DNA of 64,000 bases from Fulvivirga sp. (lineage in GTDB: Bacteria; Bacteroidota; Bacteroidia; Cytophagales; Cyclobacteriaceae). The notes beneath the pieces are model-generated. The model did not search any database. It had not been told where the DNA came from and worked only from the letters and a program-made list of their open reading frames with translations. Location of the stretch: positions 25,067-89,066 of the forward strand of contig JANQLQ010000070.1 of NCBI GenBank assembly GCA_028280565.1, given 5' to 3'. Position 1 is the stretch's first letter; every line of letters starts with the position of its first letter. The translations under genes and the position numbers were made by a program. Below are positions 45,701 to 53,665 of this stretch, piece after piece.

Positions 45701-48445
45701 ATGCCCCAGTACCTCTCCAAGGAAAAACTGTTTGAAGCCACTGACGGTGGCCTCGATATCATCCTTACTTACTATCCTGATGCGGTACATGTGGCAGATA
45801 AGAAGAAAACCCACTTCAAGATCCGGGATGAGAAGACGCCCTCGGCCTCTCTCCGGAGAGCGGAAAACGGGCTGTATTATGTGACAGATTTCGGTGGCGA
45901 TGGCAAAGCGAAGAACGCCATCGAGATCGTGATGTACGAAGAGCAGCTGGAGTTTAAAGACGCCATCAAGTACATCGGCGAGCGGTTCAAAATAACCAAT
46001 GACGGTACAGTAAAAACGTACGAAAGCGAATTCCAACGCCGGCCGGCCAACGATGAGGAACCTGAAGGCGAGTACTTCTTTGACATCAAAACCGAACTGA
46101 GCGAAAACGACTTTAAAGTGATCTTTCCCAGGTACAAGGCACCGGCCAAAGATTCGGACAAAAAATCGGACAAAGACCGCTACCAGCGGGCGCTGGATAA
46201 GTACAATATATCAGCGCTCAATAGCTTCACCCAAATCAAGAACCGGCAGGCGCTAATCACGAAAAGCACGGAGCACTATCCCATCTTTCTTATCGAGGGG
46301 CCGGGCTTTAAGAAGATCTACCAGCCGCTGAATAAGGATAAAAAGTACCGCTTCCGATACACCGGCAAGCGGCCTAAGGATTTCGTGTTTGGCCTGAAAC
46401 AGGTGGAAGAAACGTACAAACGCCTGAACAAAGAAAACAAAGACCAGCTGCAGTCCTTGGACGAAGAGGCCAAACCCGAAGAGCTCGCAGAGCAGAAGGT
46501 ACCCGAGGTGGTGCTCTGCAGCGGGGATCGGGACGCGCTCAACGTAGCAGCCATGGGGTACGAGGTGATCTGGCTCAATAGTGAAACGGCGACGTTTGAT
46601 AAGTTTCTTTACAACAAATTACGCAGGAAATGCGAGGATGTATACAACCTCCCGGACATCGACGGCACCGGGATCCGGGAGGGGACTAAACTCGCCCTGG
46701 AGTTCCTCGACGTGCGAACGATATGGCTCCCCGACTACCTACGCAATCGCAAAGACTTCCGAGGGAACCCCTGTAAGGACGTTCGTGATTACCTACGCTA
46801 CTATACCGAGTATGACTTCAAGCAGTTACTCAAAACGGCCGTAGCCTGCCGTATGTACGATGTAAAGTACATCGACAGGGGCACACGCTACGAGTTCAAT
46901 AACGTGCAATGCTATGAGTTCTTAAGGCTTAATGGCTTTTACCGTTTCAAGAGCAACAATGAAAAGACGGGATACATCTACATCCGGATCATGGGGAACG
47001 TGGTGCACGAAGTAAAAGTGGAAGAGATCCGCAGCTTTGTGAACTCCTTCCTGCAGGACCAGAAAGAACCTGTGCAGCTCCGGAATACTTTCTTCCGGAC
47101 CAACCAGCTGGGCGAGACTAGCCTGAGCAACCTCCCTATGAAAGAGATTGATTTTACGGACTATGATAAAAAGCGGCAATATCTCTTTTTCAATAACATC
47201 ACGTGGGAGGTAGGCCCTAAGAAGATCCAGGAACATAAGCCGGGATCCCTGGATAAGTTTGTATGGGGCGACGAGGTGATCCCCCACTCGGTCAACCTAG
47301 ACGACGACTACTTTTCCGTGCGTTACGATCCCGAGATTGAACGTTACCATATCGATATCAAGGAAAATGACTGCCTTTTTTTCCGGTACCTAGTCAACGC
47401 CAGCCGTGTGCACTGGCGCAAGGAGCTGGAGCACGGTGAGCCACTGAGCCCGGAGGAAAAGTACGAGCAGGACCTGCACTTGATCAACAAGCTATATTCC
47501 CTTGGCTACCTGCTACACCGGTATAAAGATCCCTCGAGGCCCTGGTGTGTGTTCGCGATGGATCATAAGATCTCGGAAAGCGGGGAGAGTCATGGCGGAT
47601 CCGGGAAGTCCATCGCGTTTAAGGCACCACGCTACTTTATGAAGTCGGTGACCCTCGATGGCCGTAACCCCAAGCTTACGGACAATCCCCACCTCTACGA
47701 GCGGGTAACGGAACATACGGACTATATCCTTGTTGACGATGCCAACCAGTATTTGAAGTTCAATTTCTTCTTTGCACCCCTCACTGGAGAGCTCACGGTA
47801 AACCCAAAAAACAATAAGCAGTTCGAGATCCCCTTTGAGCTGGTACCTAAGTTCTGCATTACCTCTAACTACACCCTCCGGGAGATCGACCCTAGTACGG
47901 AGCGCCGGCTGCTGTACACGGTATTCTCAGACTATTACCACTACAATAGCAACGGCGAGTACCTAGAAAGCCGCAGCCCTAAGGATGATTTTGGGAAGAA
48001 CCTGTTCCTAGACTTTGACGAAATAGACTGGAACCGGTTTTTCAACCTCATGGCCCAGTGTATACGGATGTACTTAAACTTCGAGAAGATCAATCCACCC
48101 ATGGACAACGTCACCCGGCGCAACCTTATGTCGCTCATGACGGAGCCATTCAAAAACTGGGCAGATCTATACTTCAACGAACAAGGCGAACGCCTAAACA
48201 AAGAGGAAAACAAGAAAGATGCCTACGAGGATTTCGTGGCCACGGCACGCATGAAGAACTGGACCATGAACCGCTTCACCAAGGCCCTACGCTTCTGGTG
48301 CCTATACCAGGGATACACCTTTAACCCCCCGGAGATCGCCAACAGTAACGGCCGGATCATCAATAAGGTGAATAACATAACACAGGAGTTTGTGTATATC
48401 AGGACCACTAACGAAGTGGTAGAACAGGAGCAAGAACCGTTTTGA
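45701..48445 (+). CDS. Phage primase-helicase (CHC2-like, Toprim, SF3 helicase)
   Basis: The product has 914 residues. The N-terminal part resembles a CHC2 zinc-finger region (RDEKTPSASLRRAENGLYYVTDFGGDG, about 42-68) but the cysteine and histidine ligands are replaced, so it may work without zinc. A Toprim-like segment (CSGDRDAL, about 273-280, and LPDIDGTG, about 317-324) keeps the DxD motif, but its first motif lacks the usual Glu. A superfamily 3 helicase follows: Walker A GGSGKS (632-637), Walker B ILVDD (676-680), and sensor CITSNY. It should unwind and prime element DNA and start replication. It is the largest gene of the early block and near the GTTACA array. Confidence 0.85.
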   Translation: MPQYLSKEKLFEATDGGLDIILTYYPDAVHVADKKKTHFKIRDEKTPSASLRRAENGLYYVTDFGGDGKAKNAIEIVMYEEQLEFKDAIKYIGERFKITNDGTVKTYESEFQRRPANDEEPEGEYFFDIKTELSENDFKVIFPRYKAPAKDSDKKSDKDRYQRALDKYNISALNSFTQIKNRQALITKSTEHYPIFLIEGPGFKKIYQPLNKDKKYRFRYTGKRPKDFVFGLKQVEETYKRLNKENKDQLQSLDEEAKPEELAEQKVPEVVLCSGDRDALNVAAMGYEVIWLNSETATFDKFLYNKLRRKCEDVYNLPDIDGTGIREGTKLALEFLDVRTIWLPDYLRNRKDFRGNPCKDVRDYLRYYTEYDFKQLLKTAVACRMYDVKYIDRGTRYEFNNVQCYEFLRLNGFYRFKSNNEKTGYIYIRIMGNVVHEVKVEEIRSFVNSFLQDQKEPVQLRNTFFRTNQLGETSLSNLPMKEIDFTDYDKKRQYLFFNNITWEVGPKKIQEHKPGSLDKFVWGDEVIPHSVNLDDDYFSVRYDPEIERYHIDIKENDCLFFRYLVNASRVHWRKELEHGEPLSPEEKYEQDLHLINKLYSLGYLLHRYKDPSRPWCVFAMDHKISESGESHGGSGKSIAFKAPRYFMKSVTLDGRNPKLTDNPHLYERVTEHTDYILVDDANQYLKFNFFFAPLTGELTVNPKNNKQFEIPFELVPKFCITSNYTLREIDPSTERRLLYTVFSDYYHYNSNGEYLESRSPKDDFGKNLFLDFDEIDWNRFFNLMAQCIRMYLNFEKINPPMDNVTRRNLMSLMTEPFKNWADLYFNEQGERLNKEENKKDAYEDFVATARMKNWTMNRFTKALRFWCLYQGYTFNPPEIANSNGRIINKVNNITQEFVYIRTTNEVVEQEQEPF

Positions 48446-48466
48446 GCCGAATAAAAATTACTGACT

Positions 48467-49186
48467 ATGGAAGTACTAAAAACAAAAAACTACGATTTGT
48501 TCCAAACGGTAATCAGTAACCGTGAGGTGGATGACAGGCACGTCAACAAATTGGCGGATAGTATTAGGAAGAAAAACCTTTTGGCCATCAAGCCAATCAT
48601 TGTAGACGAAAACATGAGGGTCATTGATGGCCAACACCGACTGGAGGCGGCGGAGAAATTAGGTGTAGAGATACACTATGTCATATCCGGATCCGTAACC
48701 AAGGACGATATCTCTGCACTGAACTCCGTCCAGAAAAACTGGAAAGCCGAAGACTATCTCAACTACTATACACTGGAAGGTGTGCCGGAGTATGTGGAGC
48801 TCAGCCAATTCCTGAATAAGTATCCCCTGATCAAAATCAGCACGGCACTGATCATGATGAACACATCATGGACAAGAGATCTGTTAGGGTTCAAGAATGG
48901 CCACATCAACGTGGGAAACAAAGAGAAAGCCTATCTACTTGCCAACTACCTAAACCAACTAAGGAATATTGGTATTGAGTTCGCTTTTTCAGTCAAATTC
49001 ATTGCTGCTCTCCGGAGAGCAGTCGATGCCGAAGGTTTTGAGTTTGATACCCTTCTTAAGAAGATCCAACAGAACCTTAGGGGGTTTGTGCCTTGTGTAA
49101 ACGCTACCATGTATTGCGAAATGATCGAAGAGTTCTATAACTATCGATCTTCGAAGAACATAATCAACCTTCGTAAAACGAAGTAA
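48467..49186 (+). CDS. ParB N-terminal-domain protein
   Basis: The product has 239 residues. The N-terminal ParB/Srx-like fold shows DDRHVNKLADSIRKKN, then KPIIVDENMRVIDGQHRLEAAEKLG, with the G-Q-H-R motif of ParB-type CTPase/nuclease domains. The rest is not a canonical ParB HTH and partition domain, so this is more likely a phage ParB-like nuclease or regulator than a chromosome-segregation protein. Its stop overlaps the next ATG (TAATG). Confidence 0.72.
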   Translation: MEVLKTKNYDLFQTVISNREVDDRHVNKLADSIRKKNLLAIKPIIVDENMRVIDGQHRLEAAEKLGVEIHYVISGSVTKDDISALNSVQKNWKAEDYLNYYTLEGVPEYVELSQFLNKYPLIKISTALIMMNTSWTRDLLGFKNGHINVGNKEKAYLLANYLNQLRNIGIEFAFSVKFIAALRRAVDAEGFEFDTLLKKIQQNLRGFVPCVNATMYCEMIEEFYNYRSSKNIINLRKTK

Positions 49187-49404
49187 TGGCACACCCTGAT
49201 TCAATAATCCATACAACCAAGTATACCCAAGTTAAGAGCCTGCAAGAGTTCCGCACAGAACGAGGCAGCCGCCGGCTGAATATGCCCTATTACAGGCGGC
49301 TTTCAAATGGCGTGTTATGGTTTGACTTTATCCGTAGGGATACGGATGTAGAGCAGCTCGTGAAGTGGATCCGGGAGGGGTGTATATACAGGCATGAAAA
49401 ATAA
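49186..49404 (+). CDS. Phage small hypothetical protein
   Basis: The product has 72 residues, coupled to the ParB-domain gene by a one-base overlap. Basic (TERGSRRLNMPYYRRLSNGVLWFDFIRRDTDVEQLVKWIREG). No family recognised. Confidence 0.5.
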   Translation: MAHPDSIIHTTKYTQVKSLQEFRTERGSRRLNMPYYRRLSNGVLWFDFIRRDTDVEQLVKWIREGCIYRHEK

Positions 49405-49410
49405 GCGACC

Positions 49411-49671
49411 ATGAAAAAAAAGACCACCATCTTCAAACCCGACCACGTCCGTAAAGGCAAGGACCTCTACCTGCTTCCGGAGGTGGATATCATCTACTGC
49501 GAGATATGGATGGCAGAGCGATCTAAGAAGTACAGCACCTTCACTTTCACCGTCTATGCTGGCCAGGTAGTACGTGTACCGATATCACGCTGCGAATTGC
49601 TCAGCAGGCCCTTGGGTGAGGTATTGCTGGAACTTGAGAAACAGAATTGGAGAATGTTGAGAATTATTTAA
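49411..49671 (+). CDS. Phage small hypothetical protein
   Basis: The product has 86 residues, beta-rich and basic (KKKTTIFKPDHVRKGKDLYLLPEVDIIYCEIWMAERSKKY). It starts 6 bp after the previous stop and closes the early operon. No family recognised. Confidence 0.5.
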   Translation: MKKKTTIFKPDHVRKGKDLYLLPEVDIIYCEIWMAERSKKYSTFTFTVYAGQVVRVPISRCELLSRPLGEVLLELEKQNWRMLRII

Positions 49672-49702
49672 CTTTTGAATCATTATGCTTTAAAATAGTG
49701 CA

Positions 49703-50926
49703 ATGCAAAATACTATTAAATTCTCAAAACTTAAGTCAATAATTGCTGAGGCCGAAGATGGTGCAACTATCTCTAATTTTGAGGTTGTGGATACCCTTGA
49801 GAGAGTTAAGATTGAAATTGCTAAAAACCTTTGCTTAAATAATATCTCGTTCAACATGCACGTAGAGTTCATTTTGTATCCTGAGTATGAGTTTAAATGT
49901 ATCCGTTGCAAAGCCAATAAAATCATTTGTTTCTCCAAAAATTTTGATATTGGTCGAAGCAAATTATTTCTCAAGGGATGTCTTTTTGATCAGCTATTTA
50001 TCGAGTATTACAACGGCGTGTTTAAAAGTGAATCTTGTAAAATAAATAGTATTCGTTTACGTGGACAATTACATTTTGCGAATATGCCCGATGAATTGAA
50101 ACTGGAAACAAGTTTTTTTGCAAAAAACTTATCAGTAATCAACGCTGAGATCCTAGCCTTTGGCACCTTGATTTTTGATTGCGATACAATAACTTTTACT
50201 AAAGTATCAAACCTCAAATCGAAAAAGACTGTGATTTCCTTTGAAGGTAAATCAGTGAATATGAAAGGTGAAATTTCTTCTATTGAATTTCTCATAGCTT
50301 CAGTTTCGGATAGCTTGAGGTTTGAAAATGTCAACTTTAAAGAGGTCACTTTCAAAGAATTACATGTATATAAATCTCTTGAAACTCTTAACAGCAACAT
50401 CGAAGACTTACGGGTTCAATTACTGATGTTGTTAGATAAAACCAAATTGAAAATAAATTCTCTCAACTCAACATCAAGGCTAAGGCTAATGTGCGAGCGC
50501 AACAATTTCATCTACTATGCAAAGTATTTCCAAAGCGTAGAGCAGGACAAGTATTATAACACTCTTACTTGGTCAAAAAACTTTCCTGAGAAATTGCCTC
50601 TTGCCTTATCTCTATACACAAATACTTTCGGACGTAGCTGGTTCCTTCCAATAGTTTTACTGTTGGTTTCGACCCACACAATCTATTTAGTTGCTTGTTA
50701 TTTTTATGTCTACCCAGATCTAACTAATCTGTGGAACAAATTCTTTAATGGTCACTCTTGGACCTTTCTTTTACCTACACATCGTTACAGTACCGTATTT
50801 CCAGATCATGAACACCTGATGTACAAGCCGGTGGTATTGTTTATTGATTTCATTCAGAGGGTTGTTTCTGGCTTCATGATTTTTCAATTTATACGGGCGT
50901 TCAGGTTTAATTTCTCGACAAAGTAA
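49703..50926 (+). CDS. Beta-helix-like protein with a C-terminal two-helix membrane domain
   Basis: The product has 407 residues and the codon use is A+T-rich compared with the neighbouring phage genes. The first 270 residues look like a repeated beta-strand domain (FKCIRCKANKIICFSKNFDIGRS, FLIASVSDSLRFENVNFKEVTF). The last 120 residues hold two membrane helices (FLPIVLLLVSTHTIYLVACYFYV and VVLFIDFIQRVVSGFMIFQFIRAFRF). This resembles the C-terminal domain that follows pentapeptide repeats in many Bacteroidota membrane proteins. Its role is unknown; an accessory gene that alters or protects the host is possible. Confidence 0.5.
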   Translation: MQNTIKFSKLKSIIAEAEDGATISNFEVVDTLERVKIEIAKNLCLNNISFNMHVEFILYPEYEFKCIRCKANKIICFSKNFDIGRSKLFLKGCLFDQLFIEYYNGVFKSESCKINSIRLRGQLHFANMPDELKLETSFFAKNLSVINAEILAFGTLIFDCDTITFTKVSNLKSKKTVISFEGKSVNMKGEISSIEFLIASVSDSLRFENVNFKEVTFKELHVYKSLETLNSNIEDLRVQLLMLLDKTKLKINSLNSTSRLRLMCERNNFIYYAKYFQSVEQDKYYNTLTWSKNFPEKLPLALSLYTNTFGRSWFLPIVLLLVSTHTIYLVACYFYVYPDLTNLWNKFFNGHSWTFLLPTHRYSTVFPDHEHLMYKPVVLFIDFIQRVVSGFMIFQFIRAFRFNFSTK

Positions 50927-51015
50927 GGGATTAACTGCCTGAGAATGTACTATAACATATAACCCTACTAATAATTACTGTATATGCGATTCTCAGCGCC
51001 TTCATTAAACAAATT

Positions 51016-51037
51016 GTCATGGCCCTAAGGCCATGAC
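51016..51037 (+). terminator. Perfect hairpin GTCATGGCC-CTAA-GGCCATGAC
   Basis: A 9-bp perfect stem with a 4-base loop. No long T-run follows on the plus strand, so it may be a terminator of the 49703-50926 gene or a structured DNA site. Confidence 0.5.
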
Positions 51038-51262
51038 GCCATATTTATCTCTCCTGCCGGCAGCCATCACAGCTGTACGTCAAACACGTACTGGTACTCA
51101 CTATTAGGTCCCTAGCATATTGGTATCTTTTATGTGTACCTCATGTCCAAATATCGTCGCAAAACAATCATTCACTTTCCAATATTTTATTTTCCTATTC
51201 CAATATGCCTATTTTCAAGCTTTGCTCTCCCCAATCCCCCACTGTCTAAACTGTCCAAAAAA

Positions 51263-51519
51263 GTGTAACTCTGTAACTTTACACCTAAAGCTCTGTATTA
51301 CTGCAACTTATAGGTTACACTTTTAATTAAATTTTTGTAACGGTTACAAAAAAAAGTGTAACCATAGAAGATAGATAGCCCAGTTACACCTTGGTTACAA
51401 TTTGGTTACAGTTTTGCGAAATGAAAGTGTAACCCTGATAATGGCCTATACGATCAATGAAGGCTGATTTTTTGAAAAAGTTACAAGGTTACAAAGTTGC
51501 ACTTTTTTTGACGTAACCC
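51263..51519. repeat. Array of about 13 GTTAC/GTAAC repeats
   Basis: Over about 257 bp, copies of GTTACA or its inverse TGTAAC occur in both orientations at about 51263, 51272, 51313, 51337, 51343, 51356, 51383, 51393, 51404, 51427, 51480 and 51487, with a shorter GTAAC near 51513. Several extend to GTGTAAC/GTTACAC. One pair forms the perfect palindrome TTTGTAAC-G-GTTACAAA at 51334-51350. This density is far above chance. Iteron-like clusters of this kind mark replication origins or regulator-binding arrays. Confidence 0.8.
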
Positions 51520-51595
51520 AGGTTGAGTGGTCTCAATCACGGGAGATGAGGGCAGTGTAAGAGCACGTTGTTTTTATACAAAAACAGGCAAAATA

Positions 51596-52378
51596 TTATT
51601 TTTCTAAGGTGTTTTCACGGAGGTTTTTGAACACCTCTAGCGCTACAATTCCTTTCTTAGTAAGACTGTAAGTGTTTTTTTCTTTATGAGAAAGGTACTT
51701 TTTTGTCTCTGGAGAAATGTATACAGAATTAGGTATATCAATTGACCTTTGACCTGAACTCAAAAAACCCGAAAAAACATAGTTAATGTCAGAATGAGAC
51801 ATTTCTCCAAATTCTTGGAAAACACTTACAAAAGTGGTTAGACCAAAGTGCTTGGTTAGTTCCTTTAACGCGAGGTCTACTATTTTCAATTTTCCCAATT
51901 CATCAATCAAATCACTGTATTGTTCCTTTAGTTCATTATTCTCTTTTTGAAGGATTTCAATTCTATCATTCAAATCCTTTCTCTCCTTGTATTCATTAAG
52001 AGACTGTTGTTCTTCCAATTTTCGCCTATTCAAGTTAATATTTCTCTCTGATTGATCCATCGCTTTTTCATGCCTTATTTCTGACCTCCATTTAACACCT
52101 CTGGCTGTTAAATACTCGAGGCCCCACATAATGTAATCAGAACCCAAAAGGAAAACCAGGGCACTTAAAAGTGGGATTAAAATATAGCTGTACAAATCCA
52201 AGTATTCCGAATGAATATAATGAAGCCTAGTTTCAATAGGCTGGGTCGAATTAATGAGTACAAGTACAGCCTCCCAATTGAAGATGAGCACCGCTATAAT
52301 ATAAGCAGACAGATAGGGTTTTCTCAAGCGACTTTTAAATCCATCCAGGAGGTCATTTGCTAGTTCAGAGAATGTCAT
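51596..52378 (-). CDS. Membrane protein with coiled coil and C-terminal wing-like domain
   Basis: The ATG at 52378 is preferred (the longer reading needs TTG). The 260-residue product has two N-terminal membrane helices (LSAYIIAVLIFNWEAVLVLIN, YILIPLLSALVFLLGSDYIMW). A long coiled coil follows (NLNRRKLEEQQSLNEY, IEILQKENNELKEQYSDLIDELG). The C-terminal part (YSLTKKGIVALEVF) ends like a winged helix. It is A+T-rich and faces the GTTACA array. Membrane anchoring plus a DNA-binding-like tail would suit a sensor or a moron; function is unknown. Confidence 0.6.
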   Translation of the reverse strand: MTFSELANDLLDGFKSRLRKPYLSAYIIAVLIFNWEAVLVLINSTQPIETRLHYIHSEYLDLYSYILIPLLSALVFLLGSDYIMWGLEYLTARGVKWRSEIRHEKAMDQSERNINLNRRKLEEQQSLNEYKERKDLNDRIEILQKENNELKEQYSDLIDELGKLKIVDLALKELTKHFGLTTFVSVFQEFGEMSHSDINYVFSGFLSSGQRSIDIPNSVYISPETKKYLSHKEKNTYSLTKKGIVALEVFKNLRENTLEK

Positions 52379-52496
52379 AATGAAAGCCAATTACAGGTAA
52401 AAAATGAAATTAAATCATTCTTACATTATGTCCGTTCCAAGAGTTGAACTATTTCGCTAAAAAAGGTATTATTGAGTTATAATCACTCACTTTTGC

Positions 52497-52958
52497 ATGG
52501 TTCTGAAACTGCCCGTCCGCCCACATGTGCTCAAATACTTGCAGCTCCACTACCCTATCCCTTTTGCAGTGAACGACAAGGACCGTATTGGTAATTACCT
52601 CTACCTACTTATGCGCCGGCCGTTGAATCATAACATGCACTACATGCATTTAGGTCGCTACAGTGAAGTGCTGCACATCGAAGTCACACACTACCAAGCA
52701 CTAGATCGTGGGGCTACCAACCTCACACCCAGTACGGTGGTAAACTTCAACGAGTTTGTGGATGATCTAGTAAAAGAGGAGCTTAAGATCTATCTCAACT
52801 TTATCGAAGAATTTGGTACCGGTACTTGGAAACAAGGAATTTACGACTTTATGGATAAGTACGGTTTCCAAGAAGGTACAGACGCCACCTATGACAACTT
52901 CAAAAAATTCTACTACCGCTACCGTAAGAGTACCCAGCGACGCTTGGCTACGGGATAA
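52497..52958 (+). CDS. Phage hypothetical protein upstream of the structural genes
   Basis: The product has 153 residues, mainly helical in its second half, and opens MVLKLPVRPHVLKYLQLHYP. It contains NDKDRIGNYLYLLMRRPLN and ends in a basic tail. It precedes the structural operon in the direction of transcription. The position would suit a late regulator or a DNA-binding assembly factor; no motif proves it. Confidence 0.5.
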   Translation: MVLKLPVRPHVLKYLQLHYPIPFAVNDKDRIGNYLYLLMRRPLNHNMHYMHLGRYSEVLHIEVTHYQALDRGATNLTPSTVVNFNEFVDDLVKEELKIYLNFIEEFGTGTWKQGIYDFMDKYGFQEGTDATYDNFKKFYYRYRKSTQRRLATG

Positions 52959-53056
52959 CAGCCCAACGCGAGCCTGCCGGCGAGCTAAATAAATAGTATA
53001 GTAGGCCTACCACTTTTGTCCTCTGCTTTCGCGGATGTCCGCTATAGGTTTGTCCT

Positions 53057-53665
53057 ATGGATCTCAACTTCCCAATATCCGGAGATAACTATGGTGGGCT
53101 AAAGCTATTCTGGTTTGTACCTGTAGAGCACGTGGAAAGTGAAACGGATAGCAATGTAACCCTTCAAGATGGTAAGGTGTGGTACATAGGCAGGGCTACT
53201 AAGTTCAGCCCAGAGTACCGTGAGCGGAGCCGTAGCTTAAAATTTGGGACAAAAAAAACACTCACGCTAGATGGGGAAATAGCCAAGCTATCCCCAGAGC
53301 TGGACGCGATCGTGAGTGTTATGCTTGGCCGCAAGTACCTTGTCGTATACAGCGACTATAACGGGTACCTGAAAAAGCTCGGCACGGTAGAACAACCGCT
53401 CACCTTTGAATACTCAGCGAATAGCGGCAAGCAACCCGGTACGAAGAACGGGATCCAGTTTGAGTTTACCGGGGTGATCACAAGTGACGTCAGCTACTAC
53501 ACTGGCTCTTTGCCCACCTCGGGCAACCCGGATCCTCCCCCCGTGGTGGTAGGAGATCCCGTCACGGTGAAATGGAATGACGATACAGTTATCGCCATTG
53601 CCAGCCCGGGTGCAACGGTGATCATCCGGTCAGAATTTACAGCTACAGAAATTTTAATTATATGA
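53057..53665 (+). CDS. Tail-type structural protein
   Basis: The product has 202 residues, beta-rich. The segment NGYLKKLGTVEQPLTFEYS with the following G-I-Q-F-E-F-TG resembles the segment at about 120-165 of the gene at 60113-60637 (DGVLIQVGTQELGADFSYS). Both may be tail-tube or baseplate-type proteins; the assignment is from position and this resemblance. Its stop overlaps the fibre gene start. Confidence 0.5.
   Translation: MDLNFPISGDNYGGLKLFWFVPVEHVESETDSNVTLQDGKVWYIGRATKFSPEYRERSRSLKFGTKKTLTLDGEIAKLSPELDAIVSVMLGRKYLVVYSDYNGYLKKLGTVEQPLTFEYSANSGKQPGTKNGIQFEFTGVITSDVSYYTGSLPTSGNPDPPPVVVGDPVTVKWNDDTVIAIASPGATVIIRSEFTATEILII

Larger units (their letters stand above)
50927..51595. other. 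669-bp intergenic region with a palindrome and a GTTACA array
   Basis: No gene is supported between the plus-strand and minus-strand membrane-protein genes. A perfect hairpin lies at 51016-51037 and the repeat array at 51263-51519, described separately. The region may hold replication or regulatory signals. Confidence 0.6.

Noticed and set aside
51120..51326. A 68-codon plus-strand frame at the start of the GTTACA region
   Set aside because: It is Cys/Phe-rich with no family pattern and runs into the repeat array; no ribosome-binding context is convincing. It looks like a chance frame in A+T-rich DNA.
52497..52958. Small terminase subunit for the 153-residue protein
   Set aside because: The position would fit, but there is no recognisable helix-turn-helix and no large subunit follows.
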